A stretch of 64,000 bases of DNA, from positions 1 to 64,000 of the forward strand of contig JAPQWV010000415.1 of NCBI GenBank assembly GCA_027422505.1, in the 5' to 3' direction. Both the position numbers and the translations under genes were made by a program. Shown here piece after piece: positions 11,074 to 22,697 of this stretch; the stretch's first letter is position 1; each line of letters starts with the position of its first letter. Source of the DNA: Craterostigma plantagineum (Eukaryota > Streptophyta > Magnoliopsida > Lamiales > Linderniaceae). Under the pieces are notes generated by a model that saw nothing but the letters and a program-made list of their open reading frames with translations, was not told the DNA's origin and ran no database searches.

Positions 11074-12683
11074 TGGATGCCTATTCGCTTGGAAACGATA
11101 ATCGTCCCCCGATTCTAAAGAGAGGCAAATATACCGTATGGAGAACCCGATTTCTAAACTTCATAGAGCTAAAGGAACAGGCAGATGACCTTCTCTCATC
11201 ACTCGAGAACCAGCTCAGTTCTGGGTAAACGTGCCCAGTGACAACACTGCAAACCCTCCAATTACTGCCTCTAGGCGACTGAAAGAGCCTAGGGAATACA
11301 CTATGGAGGAAAGAGTGAGACCTAAAGCCGATCTAATAGCCAAGAACACTCTTATGCAAGGAATCCCAAATGACATCTATCGACATATCGATAGTATTCC
11401 AACCGCTTAGGGTATGTGGGATGAACTGCACAAGATGATGCAACGAACTGAAGTCGGTATCAAGGCCAAGAAGGCAAACATTCTCACAGCTTACGACTCA
11501 TTGAGAGCTAAACCGGAGGAGTGACACGATCTCTACCAAAGATATCTGATCCTCTTGAATGAGATGAGGAATCGAAATCACAAAGTCAAACATGGAAACC
11601 AACATCAGATTTATTTCCTCTCTGCCCTTGGAATGGAAAACGATATCCACTCAGATCCAACATAATAAAGACCTCGAGGAGCTGGATATCCATGCCATGT
11701 TTGACAATCTCGCACAGCACGAGGAAGACATCAGCGAGATTCAGAAGGAGCAGAAGGGCAAACTTATTGACGACTCAGTTGCCCTAGTCTCAGACAAGAG
11801 GAGCTCAAAATTGAGAAAAGAAAAGATCATTAAGCCTCCTACCCCCTCAGAGTGTGAAATCGAATCAAATTCAGACATGGAGCCAAACATGAAGGTGCTG
11901 GGGAACCAGCTGGCGTTAATTGGAAAAATGATGAGTAAGCAGTACTTCAAAAAGAAGTCCTCATCATCAGCCAATCGACTTAGGACCTCAAGCACGAAGA
12001 ACAAAGAAGGTGCACCTGAGACTTCCGAAGTCAAAACGATCAAAGAACTGCCCAAATGCTTTAACTGCAGAAAACCTGGTCACTTTGCCAGAGAATGCAC
12101 TCTCCCGAAGAAGAGAGATGCTAATTACTACTCTAGGAAGCTTCAACTCACAAAACAAAAGGAAGCTGGAGTAGCACTTATGGCAAAACAAGACCACTGG
12201 CTCGAGGACACGTCTAGCTCAGAGGAAGAGAATCTTGCCCTAACGGCCCGCCTAGACGAACATTCTGATGCTGAAACCTCAAACACGACGGATGAAGACC
12301 ATGCATCCAAGTCTTTGCAAGAGGTAGTTTCTCCTTCCACATTATTGATCATGTTAGAATCGTATCAACTAGAATACACTAACATGAAACGTGAGCAGAA
12401 AAGCGTTAGGGAAGTAGAGAAGCAACTAGCTGAGACTCAGGAGAAGTTCCTAGTCCAGAATCAGAACTTAGAAGCTAAGGATAAAATAGAAGAACTAACT
12501 GAGAGCCTAAGACTTAGTGAGACTAGCAACCTTCAGAGTAAGAATCCTCCAAAAGAGACAAATGATCTAAAGATCAAGGAGTTAGAAGACAGGCTAGAAA
12601 ATAACTACAATTGCTTTAGAAATCTCGATGAGAAAGCTAATCTCAATTGTAGAATAACCAAAGCGACCTCCAAGATCACCTAG
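11074..12683 (+). pseudogene. Gag of family-B copia, with zinc knuckle
   Basis: ATG at 11074 begins MDAYSLGNDNRPPILKRGKY, the usual copia gag start, but frameshifts and stops break it between 11228 and 11590. From 11592 a 363-codon open stretch covers the rest of the capsid-like region (RFISSLPLEWKTISTQI) and a CCHC zinc knuckle (CFNCRKPGHFAREC, about 12055-12100). An acidic, Ser-rich region and a long coiled coil (12350-12683) follow. Gag packages the element RNA. The coiled coil carries on with further stops to about 13400. Confidence 0.85.
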
Positions 12684-13930
12684 CTAGAATCCGAATTAGA
12701 TAAATCTAACACTAAGGTTGGTGAACTTGTGAAGGAACTAGATGCCTGTAAAGCCGCCAAATTAACGGTGGAAAATAATTTGCTCTCTTAGGAGAAGAAC
12801 GTAAGAAAATGTTCGCTAAAATAAAGATATTAGACAATATTTTTACACGTAGGGGACATTCTGAACAGACCATTTATCTAAATCAGCTCAAGGATATAGA
12901 CTTCTATAATCCCATAGAAGGCTTAGGTTTCAACACTAACCCGGGTGTCTTAAAGAAAAAGGAAGCTTATAACATAAAGTACATGGACTTAGGAGTAGAC
13001 ACTCTTAGACACTTCACTAAAGCAGACGATCTGGAGGCTTTAGAACCAGCTAAGAGAAAAGCCACACATAGGGCTCAAATCCCCTTAGACTAAGGAATTA
13101 ACTGACAGCTACAAATCTAGGGAAATACCCTTGACGCCTGTCAGCGAACTAGTCCTACCTCTTGAGCCTCAAACGCATATTGAGGAAGCTAAAAACATAC
13201 ATTCTAGAAACTCTCTCTACAAACCTCCTATCGTGAAGAAGATAGAGGAATTACGAGCTGCCTTAGATAAAAAAAAGAGAGAATTTTGAAGCTGAAAAGA
13301 CAAAGTTCCAAAAAGAGATGGAAAAACTCAAAGCTTCCTCCATCTCAAAAGCCATTTTTCACGCCTCTCCTCCCAAAGAAAATATCATTATGAAAAGCGT
13401 GAAGAAAGAAAAAGCGCCTTAAAAAATTCAGAAAATTAAAAATAATCAAAAAGCCTACCACATTTAGAAGCACAAATTTCGAAACAGACTCTACTTCAGA
13501 CATAAAGGAAAATCATTCTAAGACAAATGCTTTTAGGATGACCCGTAGGAAACAAGATCCTGCCATAAAGAAAGCATATGGCGCTATACATACTTGTTCT
13601 CACCTAAGGTATCCTGTTAAGATCGAATCCCCCATGCACCTTAGGAGACTATCGAATGAAGAGATATTTTCACGCTCAAGCCTAATAAAGCATTTCTCCG
13701 CGCTGAAATTAACATTCCCTGTAAGATTTAACCCAAATGGGTTCCTAAATCTCCGCCTAAAAAGACGAAAACCGTAAAGGCCAAGTCTTTATAAAGGGCA
13801 AACCCAAATCAACTTCTTCAAAGATGACTTGGGTCGCTAAAGCAACAATTTAGGAACCAAATTTGAACCAACACCTAAATCTGCTAATCTACGAGGACCC
13901 ATTTATAAGTGGATACCTAAAGCTCTCTAA
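12684..13930 (+). pseudogene. Decayed coiled-coil C-terminus of gag to protease linker
   Basis: Fragments of Lys/Glu-rich coding sequence persist in changing frames (12809-13093 and 13538-13777 are the longest). They include PVSELVLPLEP-like and KKKREFEAEKTKF-like pieces and basic PKWVPK-type linkers near 13730-13920, as seen before the protease in sirevirus polyproteins. Many stops. Confidence 0.6.
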
Positions 13931-14672
13931 TTGTTTTTGCAGATCCATCATGTGTGGTACTTAGACTCTGGTTGCTCCACACACATGATGGGAATACAAG
14001 AGCTGCTGAGCAACTACAAAGACCGACCAAACGGAAACGTCAGACGGAAACAACGACTCAGCTCCCATACTAGGATTTGGGGACATCATTCTGAAGAATC
14101 TGACTATAAAATATGTCTCTTACGTCGAAGGCCTTCGCCATAACTTGTTCAACATTGCGACAAAGGATTCCAGGTGGTCTTCCTTGCTGACCGGTGCAGA
14201 ATATTGGATAGTCAGGACAAAGAACTCCTCCAAGGATTTCGGAAATCAAATCTTTACACGCTAAACCTGACGTCCGTGCGGCCTTAAACAGCTGTATGCC
14301 TCATTTCTCAGACTGTAATTCAGAGGAACAACTTATGACATCAACGTATATCTCATCTCAATATCAAAGCTCTTCAACGACTATCAACGAAAAAGTTGGT
14401 TCACGGTCTACCGACTATTCTCCTACAAAAAGAGCATCAGTGTTCGACATGTCAACTAGGAAAAATGAAGCGAGCATCTCCTCATGTAAAACTAGTTGCC
14501 TCCACTTCATGTCCTTTGGAATTGATACATATGGATCTCTATGGACCTATGCAGACACAGAGCGTTAGTGGACGGAAGTTCCTCCGTATGGATCTCACAT
14601 GTAAAACTAGTTATCGGTGATGATTACTCCCCCTACACATGGATGAAGTTCCTCTGAAACCAAAGATGAGAC
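13931..14672 (+). pseudogene. Protease and integrase N-terminus of family-B copia
   Basis: The protease active site is VWYLDSGCSTHMMG at about 13950-13990 (aspartic protease DSG). After frameshifts, GAG-pre-integrase motifs appear at 14390-14570 (VHGLP, then CSTCQLGKMKRASP with the CxxC zinc pair, then PLELIHMDLYGPM with the first catalytic Asp). The integrase is cut at 14672 by the reverse-oriented solo LTR and resumes at 20214. Confidence 0.85.
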
Positions 14673-17545
14673 TGTTGGTGTAGGCCCGATTAATCGATGT
14701 CGGCCCCCGAACAGCGCAACGTGGCGATAGCGGAAGCGCGTTTTGAACCGAGCGGCGTAGGGTGCCGAATTTTTTATTTTCAATATCTAAATTCGACCTA
14801 GCGCCCTTCGGCGTCTCCCGAGGGCCAAGTTACTGCCCTGAGCATCAGGAGACCACGTCTAATTCTAACTTCTCAAATTCAAATTTAATACAAATTTTTT
14901 CGAATTAATAATTTCATTCCAAACTAGTTCGAACAAAGCGGCAGCCGATAGTATTTTGACTATTCGGCGACCGAAACGATTTCCGATTGATAACAAATTT
15001 TCCAGATTGATTCAACACTTCCCAACGATCACAACGAGGAGTCTTTCGAATCATTCCGATGTTGGTATTTTTCGTAAAATCAAATCAGTGGTTCGAAATT
15101 ATCGGTTCGACTAAAACGGCAGTCTGCCGTCTTTTGACAGTTTGACAACCGAAATGATTTTAGATCAATACCAAATTTTCTAGATTGATTCTACTCTTCC
15201 CAACAATCGCAACGAGGGGTCTTTCGTTCTGAGGATGTTTGGTATTTTTCGTAAAATCAAATCAGTAGGGTACGAAATATACCTCCGGCGTACGTGATTA
15301 CACCTCGGTTGAGCGTTGCAGCGCCTCGTCTGATTCCCGGGGCCTCCGGGCTAGATCGTCATGCCGGTATGTCCTTGATCGATCCTCCAAGACTGCTCCC
15401 GATGGCTAGACGTAGTTCGGTTCGGGCGTCGAGCTTTGTCGAATGATCTCGTGGCTTGACGTGGCAAGTACAAAATGGCTTATTGAGAGCATGTACCTTG
15501 TTTTTCAACTTAGAGCATCTAAGGTTGCATGGTCTTTTTTTTCACATTTATGCATATATCTTATTTATTTACACCTTAGCTCATTTTCCTTGTAGTAAAA
15601 ATCCACTAAGGTAGTTTATTGATTTATATTTAACACTTGTCATGCTCCCATCAATGCCAAGAGTATGACTCACATGCCACCTCATCCAATGTGGCAAGCT
15701 AGGAATCATACACATGTCCAAGACCAAGTCAACATGCAAATATTTCATTTAAGCCCATGAGGTTTCTAATTTCTCAATTTGGTCCCTCAATTTTAAGTAA
15801 TAAAATAATTAAATCCAATCTAATTATTTTAATTACAATTGAGCCTCATCTAGTTAATTAATTAAACACCTAAGACAATCTCAAGTCCTAATTATTCCCG
15901 TGACCATCACGGAATTTAACTAAATCATCGACACCTCGTATCAACTTTGCCACTACCTCAACGAATCCCATTCGTTAGGTTCTAGAGAAAATCCCGCTGT
16001 TTTCGTTCAAGTTCATTACCATTTTTAAGCGCGACTCTCTAGGTCCATCTCAACTGGCACGGGAGGAACCCGCGAGTCCCGGTATTCGTCTAGCCAATCC
16101 CGCGGTACCGGACAGATCCCAGTTAGAACGAAATTTGATCTAATCGAAATTCGGGCGAACCGACTATAGTGTATACATATAAATAACTCTTACGCCTTTC
16201 ACTTGCGTCCCGGTTAGGTGAGAGCCATGTAAATGTCAAACTCACTAACCAAACACCATGTTATAATCTAGATTCAACCGATTATTTAAACTATGCTCCG
16301 TATCTAATACGAGCGAGCTTTCCAAGCGTCGTCCGAAGGCTTTACAATCGTCGTTCTCCAATTACCTCATAGGACGTTAACCTATACGAATATAGGCAGT
16401 GAATCCCGATAGCAGTCAAAGCTCGGCAATCATCTCCGTAAAGTCAGTTGCGCTTCGTCGCTGGCCCGTGTCCCATTTCCGAACACTTGCGGACCTAGCC
16501 AACTAGCGACAAACCGAAATCGCGAAAGCAAATCCGTCAGTGACCCTATCGGTCTGAGGCTGCTATAGTCATTCGTTCAATCATTGAGAACATCCTAGTC
16601 ATGTGATTGAAACGATTACGAGCCGAATGTCCGATTACGCGAGCTCTCCGATCACCGATATCTCCATCACGACCCACAACCTCTCAGGTAATCGATGACA
16701 CTACCGATACTATGTGGTCGTCAATGAATAAGTCATATTAGGTATCTAGTCACCCACCTAGAATCCTTAGATGTAGGACCCCAGTCCCCGCGAACTAGGT
16801 CGGCCAATAAATTACGTGTATGACTTACGTGATTTTGTGTTAATTACGTATATGTTCTACGTTATGTGAATTCATGAAATTCATGCTCGTGACTTCTATG
16901 AGAATTACGTGCAATTACGTGCCAGGGATTGTGTGTTCAATATAGTCCTAATTTAGGAAGGATGATTTTCGAAAATACCAAGGGAAGTGATTAACAATAG
17001 TCACATGATAGTTGGGCTTGGAATTGAACTAGTATTGGGCTATAATTTAATAATGGGCCCAAATGTGCAAGAAATCAACTTAGGAGACAAAGTCCCCATT
17101 TCAAGGAAGACCCACGCCACCCTATACATTATCTACCATAAGCTAAGGAAATATCTAACTAAAAATAATCTAAACTTCCTAATCTCACTCAAAAACCCAC
17201 GAAAAGAGAAAGAAAGAAGAAGAAGAAGAGAAAGGAGCCGAGAAGATTGAGCACAAGAATTTTCCAACAAGTTCAAGCATCGAAGTTGGTGAGTGAAATT
17301 CCTACCTCAAGCTAATTCGATTTTTATTTCATGGTATAAAACATGTTTAGGACTAGGAGAGTTAAGAGACGAGATATTACAAGCCCTAACCTTGGACGAA
17401 AATGCATAGCCAAAGATCGATGGGCGGAGCACGGGTCCTTGAGCTTAGCTAAATGTTGGGTAGCTTAGTATGTGATTTAGAACTTGTAATTCTGGGTAAA
17501 GCTAGCCAAAAATCTGGTTTCGCGGGATGAAGAATGAAGTAGATA

Positions 17546-18610
17546 ATAAATGTCGAAACAAGCAGGAAGGAATGTCGAATTAAAAATCGAAGTAAATGTC
17601 GAGATGCTAGCAAATATCGAAATGGTAGGATGTCGAGTCAACATATCGAGTTTATAGTGAATGTCGAGTAAAAAGTCGAGGTAAATTCCATATCGACATC
17701 TTGTGTTCCAAAATGTCGAGACCTTCTAACTAGATAAAATGTCGAATTCAAAGAAATTGATATACATGTCGAGACAAACGTCGAACCGAATAGAATGTCG
17801 AGCTAGAGGGAAAATGTCGAGAACCAACGAAAAATGTCGAGGCGATGATATCGAGATTTTTCATTTTATAAATGTCGAAACTCATGTTGAGTTTCATGCC
17901 GACATTTCCAACTATAAATGTCGAAGAATAATGTCGGGATATTCAAGTAAATGTCGAATGATAATTATAATGCTGAGTAGAAAGTCGAGATGCCATGGTA
18001 AGATGTCGAAGTCAAGAGATGTCGAGGCACAATGTCGAATGATAGCTAAAATGTCGAGCTTACATATCGAGATTTATATAATGTCGAGATGTCTAACGAT
18101 AAATGTCGAAACCCTCAAAATGTCGAAGTGTTAAGGAGAAATGTCGAAACCTTGTTAGGAAATATGTCGAGACCTATGTTGAATTTATGTCTATATATAT
18201 ATCATATCGAGATTTTTGTAATGTCGAACGAAATTAAGAACAAAATGTCGAGATCTTTAAATCGTTTAAATGTCGAGATTTCTAAATGTCGAGACCCTTT
18301 AGTAAAATGTCGAAATGACAAAGTAAAATGTCGAAACTTGAAAATGTCGAGATTCTCAAATAACTCAAATGTCGAAATCTTTGAGAAAATATCGAAGTGA
18401 AGTTCGAAGATTTGCTTCCAGTATCGACATTTAATATAAGAAATGTCGGAGATCATGTTAAAATGTATATCGACATTTTGTTTAAAATATCGAAGCACAT
18501 GGCACGATTTTGAATTCGTAGGAACCCAAGATTTATCCACATGCCGAGATTAAGTATGGAATCGAGATTTACTTTATAATGTCGAGATTTAATTTAACCA
18601 ACGACTCGAA
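17546..18610 (+). repeat. Degenerate AAATGTCGA(G/A) repeat field
   Basis: About thirty copies of ATGTCGA, mostly preceded by A/AA and followed by G or A, at irregular spacings of roughly 13-55 bp over about 1.05 kb. Spacers are A-rich and variable. A few copies are inverted (TCGACATT near 18420 and 18470). Stop-free frames across it are by-products of the repeat. Confidence 0.85.
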
Positions 18611-19145
18611 ATCAATTTTAACCCATGATGTACATATAGGGCTTGAAGATTAACATACTTATACCATTAAATAAAATAGCGCACTGACACCAATATTTCA
18701 TGCCTAAGGTCGGGACTTAGGAACACCTACGGGTCAGGTGACTGCTAACGTACGGACAACAAGTAAGTAGAAATTTCAACTACAGTACGTAACTTGCCTG
18801 CGTCCGATGATGTGAATTTACGTGCTCGTGTATTTTACGTGAAACGTGCATGTTAAGATAAGATTTTTTTTATTATTTGCATGATAAGCATGATCTGCAT
18901 ATTCACATGAGCATGTCATGAGCACTTGCACGCACAAGTAGTAAGTATGACGCGAGGTAAGAGCGTGCATAAGATCGCCTGTGTGCGATGTATACTCGCC
19001 GATATTGGCGTTTGTGTCGACTCAATGAAGAGTCACGGCTACCCTTATGCGACCATGGCAAAAGAAGCCATAAGGCCTGTATAAGAGGCTGGGGGAATAC
19101 CCCGTATGCGGGAGATGCAACCTGGAGGATGCGGCCCGGGGCACG

Positions 19146-19325
19146 CACTGAGTAAGGGAAGATTCCTGCGGGTGACCTTCTAGTGCGTAAAGCACTAACC
19201 GGGAGGGAAGATTCCTTCGGGTGACCTCCGCGGTTAGTGGCCTCGGTGTTGGCCACCAGTGAGAAGCGTCCGCGTGGAGGCCACATTGAGTAAGGGAAGA
19301 TTCCTTCGGGTGACCTTCTAGTGTG
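19146..19325 (+). repeat. Three-copy GGGAAGATTCCTTCGGGTGACC repeat
   Basis: Copies of a 22-bp unit near 19157, 19204 and 19296. The first and third extend to a shared unit of about 40 bp (GAGTAAGGGAAGATTCC...TTCTAGTG). Inside the gypsy-like solo LTR. Confidence 0.8.
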
Positions 19326-20213
19326 AGAACCTCCACATATGAGATCTCTATGAAATGGCGCATAGTGGGATAGAAAGCCGAGGGCCCGTACGAAGTAAGA
19401 GTATAAGAAAATAAGTATGAGTCAGAAAAAGGACAAGAAAATGAGAAGGAGAGTATGAGCATTAGAAAACGACGACGTGGATTGTCGATCGTTAGGACAC
19501 GTGCATACATGCATAATTTCTGCTTACTGAGCCTCGGTGGCTCATTCTTTATGTTACGTATTGTAGGTACTGACGATCACGGTACGTGATCCGACCATTA
19601 CGCGAGGCCGATCTTTTGAAGCTATCCGGCTGCTTTTGAGGTGGGAGTGTGTGTATGGATGACGACCTGTGAAGGCCGGGCGCATAGGGAGCTTTTGGCT
19701 GCACACACACACACTTGTATTTTGTGTAGACATGATTTCGATGATTCGTAGAACGAGTTACGAATATTCTTTTGACATGTATATAAGACTTCCGCATGCA
19801 CGTTTTAAAATGAAAAATTTTATTCGCATTTTTACGTATCCGCACAATAACAAAGCATTAACACTTAGAATTAGAACGGAATACGAGGGCGGGACGACGG
19901 GTCCTGACATTAGACTTGCGGACTTTTTATTTAATGCTGAGATTAAGGACCGTCCGGTGTCTCCTCCCTCGTCCCCACGAGAATCAGACGTCCAACTCAA
20001 ACATTTGGGTGTTATTTATTTATCGCACCGCCAGATGCCAAGCAGACTTTAAATTCGATAAATAAATAATAATGCATTTATTATAATCAAAATAATATTC
20101 ACTACTTTATTTTGGCAGTATATCAATTAAACTGTCTATCGACCTATACATCATTGTGCGCCCTATACTAGTCCAAGTCCTCGTATGGCATTCCGAGGGC
20201 ACACTCCCTAACA

Positions 20214-21365
20214 AAGACATGGGGCTTGATAGTCAATTTCGTAAACATTACTCAGAATTTGCTGCAACAATGCACCCAAGTCATCCAAACGGACAACGGC
20301 ACTGATTCAAGAACAAGTTTCTCAGTGAATTTTATCAGAAACTTGGCATCAGTCAGCAATTCTCAGCTGCTAAGACTCCTCAACAGAACGGTGTTGTTGA
20401 ATGGAAGAACATGACTCTATTGGAGGCTGCCCGTACAATGCTGATCCATCCGGCCTCCCTCACTTCCTGGGGGCTGAAGCAGTAAATACCGCCTGTTTCA
20501 CTCAGAACATGACGGTGGTTCACAAGCGCTTCGATAAGACTCCGTACGAAACACTAAACAAAAGGGTACCCAATATCTAATTATTCAAAGTCTTCGGGTG
20601 CAAGTGCTTTGTGGCGAACGACAGAGAGCAACGCGCTAAGTTCGACCCTAAAGCATTCGAAGCCGCATTTGTGGGTATTCATCAACATCAAAGGTGTACC
20701 GAGTTTACATCAAGTCCAACCGATCAATCAAAGAAAGCTATAACGTCACTTTCCACGAAGTGGCAGAAATGGCTCCTGCACACCTCAGTTCAGGACCCGT
20801 GCCAGACCAGATGGCTTCTGAATACAACGGTTCAGAACCCGTATACAGTGGTGTGTTGGCACAAGACCAACAGAAGATGGCAACAACTATGGAATCAACG
20901 TCTGAAGAAGCTCTGAGACTTGTGTTGGAAGACCTAGACTCTCTCATTGAGCCCGTATATCGGCCAGAAACCGTTAATGCTACACCTTTAGTGGACTCCC
21001 CACTCGACGAGGCCGACATACCAAGCTCTTCAAATGTCCCTACCTCACCCGATTCAGACTTACCACAAATCACAGAAGATCCTACAACAGTCAATGAGGA
21101 AGTTTCATCAGAAACACTCAATCCAAATGTAGAATCTGACTTACCTCAACCTAATGACCAAACTGAAATCATTGGTAGTCTCAGTCTTCAAATGGCCGAT
21201 GCGTCGAGTTCTGCTCTACCACACGAGCGAAAATGGATTCAAGCACATCCAGCCAATCAGATTATCGATAATCCTTCAAGTGGAGTACGGACACGTCATC
21301 AACATAGTCTCTTCAGCTGCTTCTTAAGCCAAAATGAGCCAACCAAGGTAGCCGACGCACTTTAG
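20214..21365 (+). pseudogene. Integrase core remainder and linker of family-B copia
   Basis: Coding resumes after the solo LTR with the second catalytic Asp region (degraded DNGT block near 20300) and the Glu region (TPQQNGVVEWKN near 20380). The integrase C-terminal block follows (VFGCKCFVANDREQRAKFDPKAFEAAFVGI, about 20590-20690). The frame shifts near 20690; 20694-21365 is an open Ser/Thr/Pro/Glu-rich linker that ends just before RT. Several stops occur in 20214-20610. Confidence 0.85.
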
Positions 21366-22697
21366 GATTCGGATTGGGTTATTGCCATGCAAGATGAAAT
21401 TAATCAATTCGAACGCCTTTGAGTGTGGACCCTAGTACCGCGTCCGCATGGGAAAACAATCATCAGTCATAATGGGTCTTTAAGAACAAAAAGAATGAAG
21501 ATGGAGAAGTGATCAGGAATAAAGTGAGACTGGTTGTGAAGAGCTATAACCAATAGGAAGGAATTGACTACGACGAGACATATGCTCCTGTTGCCCCAAT
21601 CGAAGCCATTCGTCTCTTCCTGGCTTATGCGGCTCATAAAGACTTCAAAGTCTACCAAATGGATGTTAAGACCGCCTTTCTCAATGGCGTGTTAAAAGAA
21701 GAAGTCTATGTCGCTCAACTAGAAGGCTTTGTTGATCAAGCACATCCCAATCACGTCTATCGACTGGATAAAGCTCTTTACGGACTAAAACAAGCCCACG
21801 TGCTTGGTATGATGTCCTGACTGAATTCCTCGTGAAATCTGGATTCATTCGAGGAACGATCGATACGACTCTCTTCATCAAATGGCAAGACAACGATCTG
21901 ATGGTCGTCCAAGTATACGTCTATGACATCATCTTCGGATCAACAAATCCACGGCTTTGCAAGAAATTTGGAGATCTATTGAAGAGCAAATTTGAAATGA
22001 GTCACATGGGAGAAATGCAATTTTTCTTAGGGCTTCAAGTCAGACAACTTGATGATGGGATTTTTATCCCAAATACATCAAGGATATTCTGAAAAAGTTC
22101 CATCAAGATCAGAGTAAGCCCCTCAGCACTCCTATGTCACCAAGCTGCAAGTTGGATGCCAATTCCAATGGAAAAACGGTCGACTCACCCTTTATCGCAG
22201 CATCATTGGGTCTCTTCTATATCTCACATCAAGCCGGCCGAATATCATGTTTGCCACCTGTTTATGCGTCCGTTTACAAGCCCTAGGGAATCTCACATGC
22301 TTACGGTGTAGCGAATCTTGCGCTACCTTACGTCTACCTTAGGATTGTGGTATCCTAAAGGTACAAATTGCAAAACTAATTGGCTACACTGATGCTGACT
22401 ATGCAGGTTTCCAGATCCTATGGATGCGGACTCGGCTTCGCGATTTGGGTACAATCTAAATAATATACCCATTTATAGCGATAGTCAAAGTGCCATTGCG
22501 ATTACATGCAATCATGTTCACCATTCACGCACAAAACACATAGACATCACTTCATCAAAGATCGCGTAGAAAAAGGCACCATTGATATGTATTTTGTGAA
22601 AATGGAAAATCAACTAGCTGACATTTTCACCAAGGCATTGGATGAAAACCGGTTCCAATTCCTTGTCGGAAAATTAGGCATGTTGAACCTCCCGTAA
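21366..22697 (+). pseudogene. Reverse transcriptase and RNase H of family-B copia
   Basis: RT blocks are present in shifting frames: [17 protein letters not shown] near 21660, YGLKQA near 21780 and the active-site region near 21920. There YVDD reads YVYD, so one catalytic Asp is lost. FFLGLQVRQLDDG follows. RNase H is joined from TDADYAG directly to QILWMRTRLRDLG near 22407, losing roughly 55 residues. The end (QLADIFTKALDENRF) is open to TAA at 22697. Non-functional. Confidence 0.9.

Larger units (their letters stand above)
16772..19909 (+). mobile_element. Solo LTR, 3.14 kb, probably Ty3/gypsy chromovirus (Tekay/Del-like)
   Basis: Starts TGTAGGACCCC and ends GGGTCCTGACA, flanked on both sides by the perfect 5-bp duplication TTAGA (16767-16771 and 19910-19914). 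It contains no pol genes, so it is a very long solo LTR. The block CTTACTGAGCCTCGGTGGCTCA near 19525 and an end rich in TTTTATTCGCATTTTTA resemble Tekay/Del LTRs as I remember them (inference). It holds a remarkable AATGTCGA repeat field and a three-copy repeat. A truncated relative starts at 48371. Confidence 0.85.
14673..20213 (-). mobile_element. Solo LTR of a Tork/Angela-like copia, reverse orientation, itself interrupted
   Basis: Runs from TGTTGGTGTAGG to ...CACTCCCTAACA. On the - strand it begins TGTTAGGGAGTGTGCCCTCGG, the same start class as the LTRs at 54402-56287 and 62143-63815, and it shares long blocks with them (for example GACTCTCTAGG..GGCA.GGGAGGAA and the TCATAGGAC block). The flanks are GAGAC before and AAGAC after, a 4-of-5 match expected of an aged TSD, and the broken integrase resumes after it. 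Removing the inner insertion leaves about 2.4 kb with no coding sequence, so this is a solo LTR. Confidence 0.85.

Noticed and set aside
17739..18540. ORFs of 103-131 codons across the AATGTCGA field
   Set aside because: The repetitive Cys/Arg/Met composition comes from the repeat itself, in several frames and both strands.
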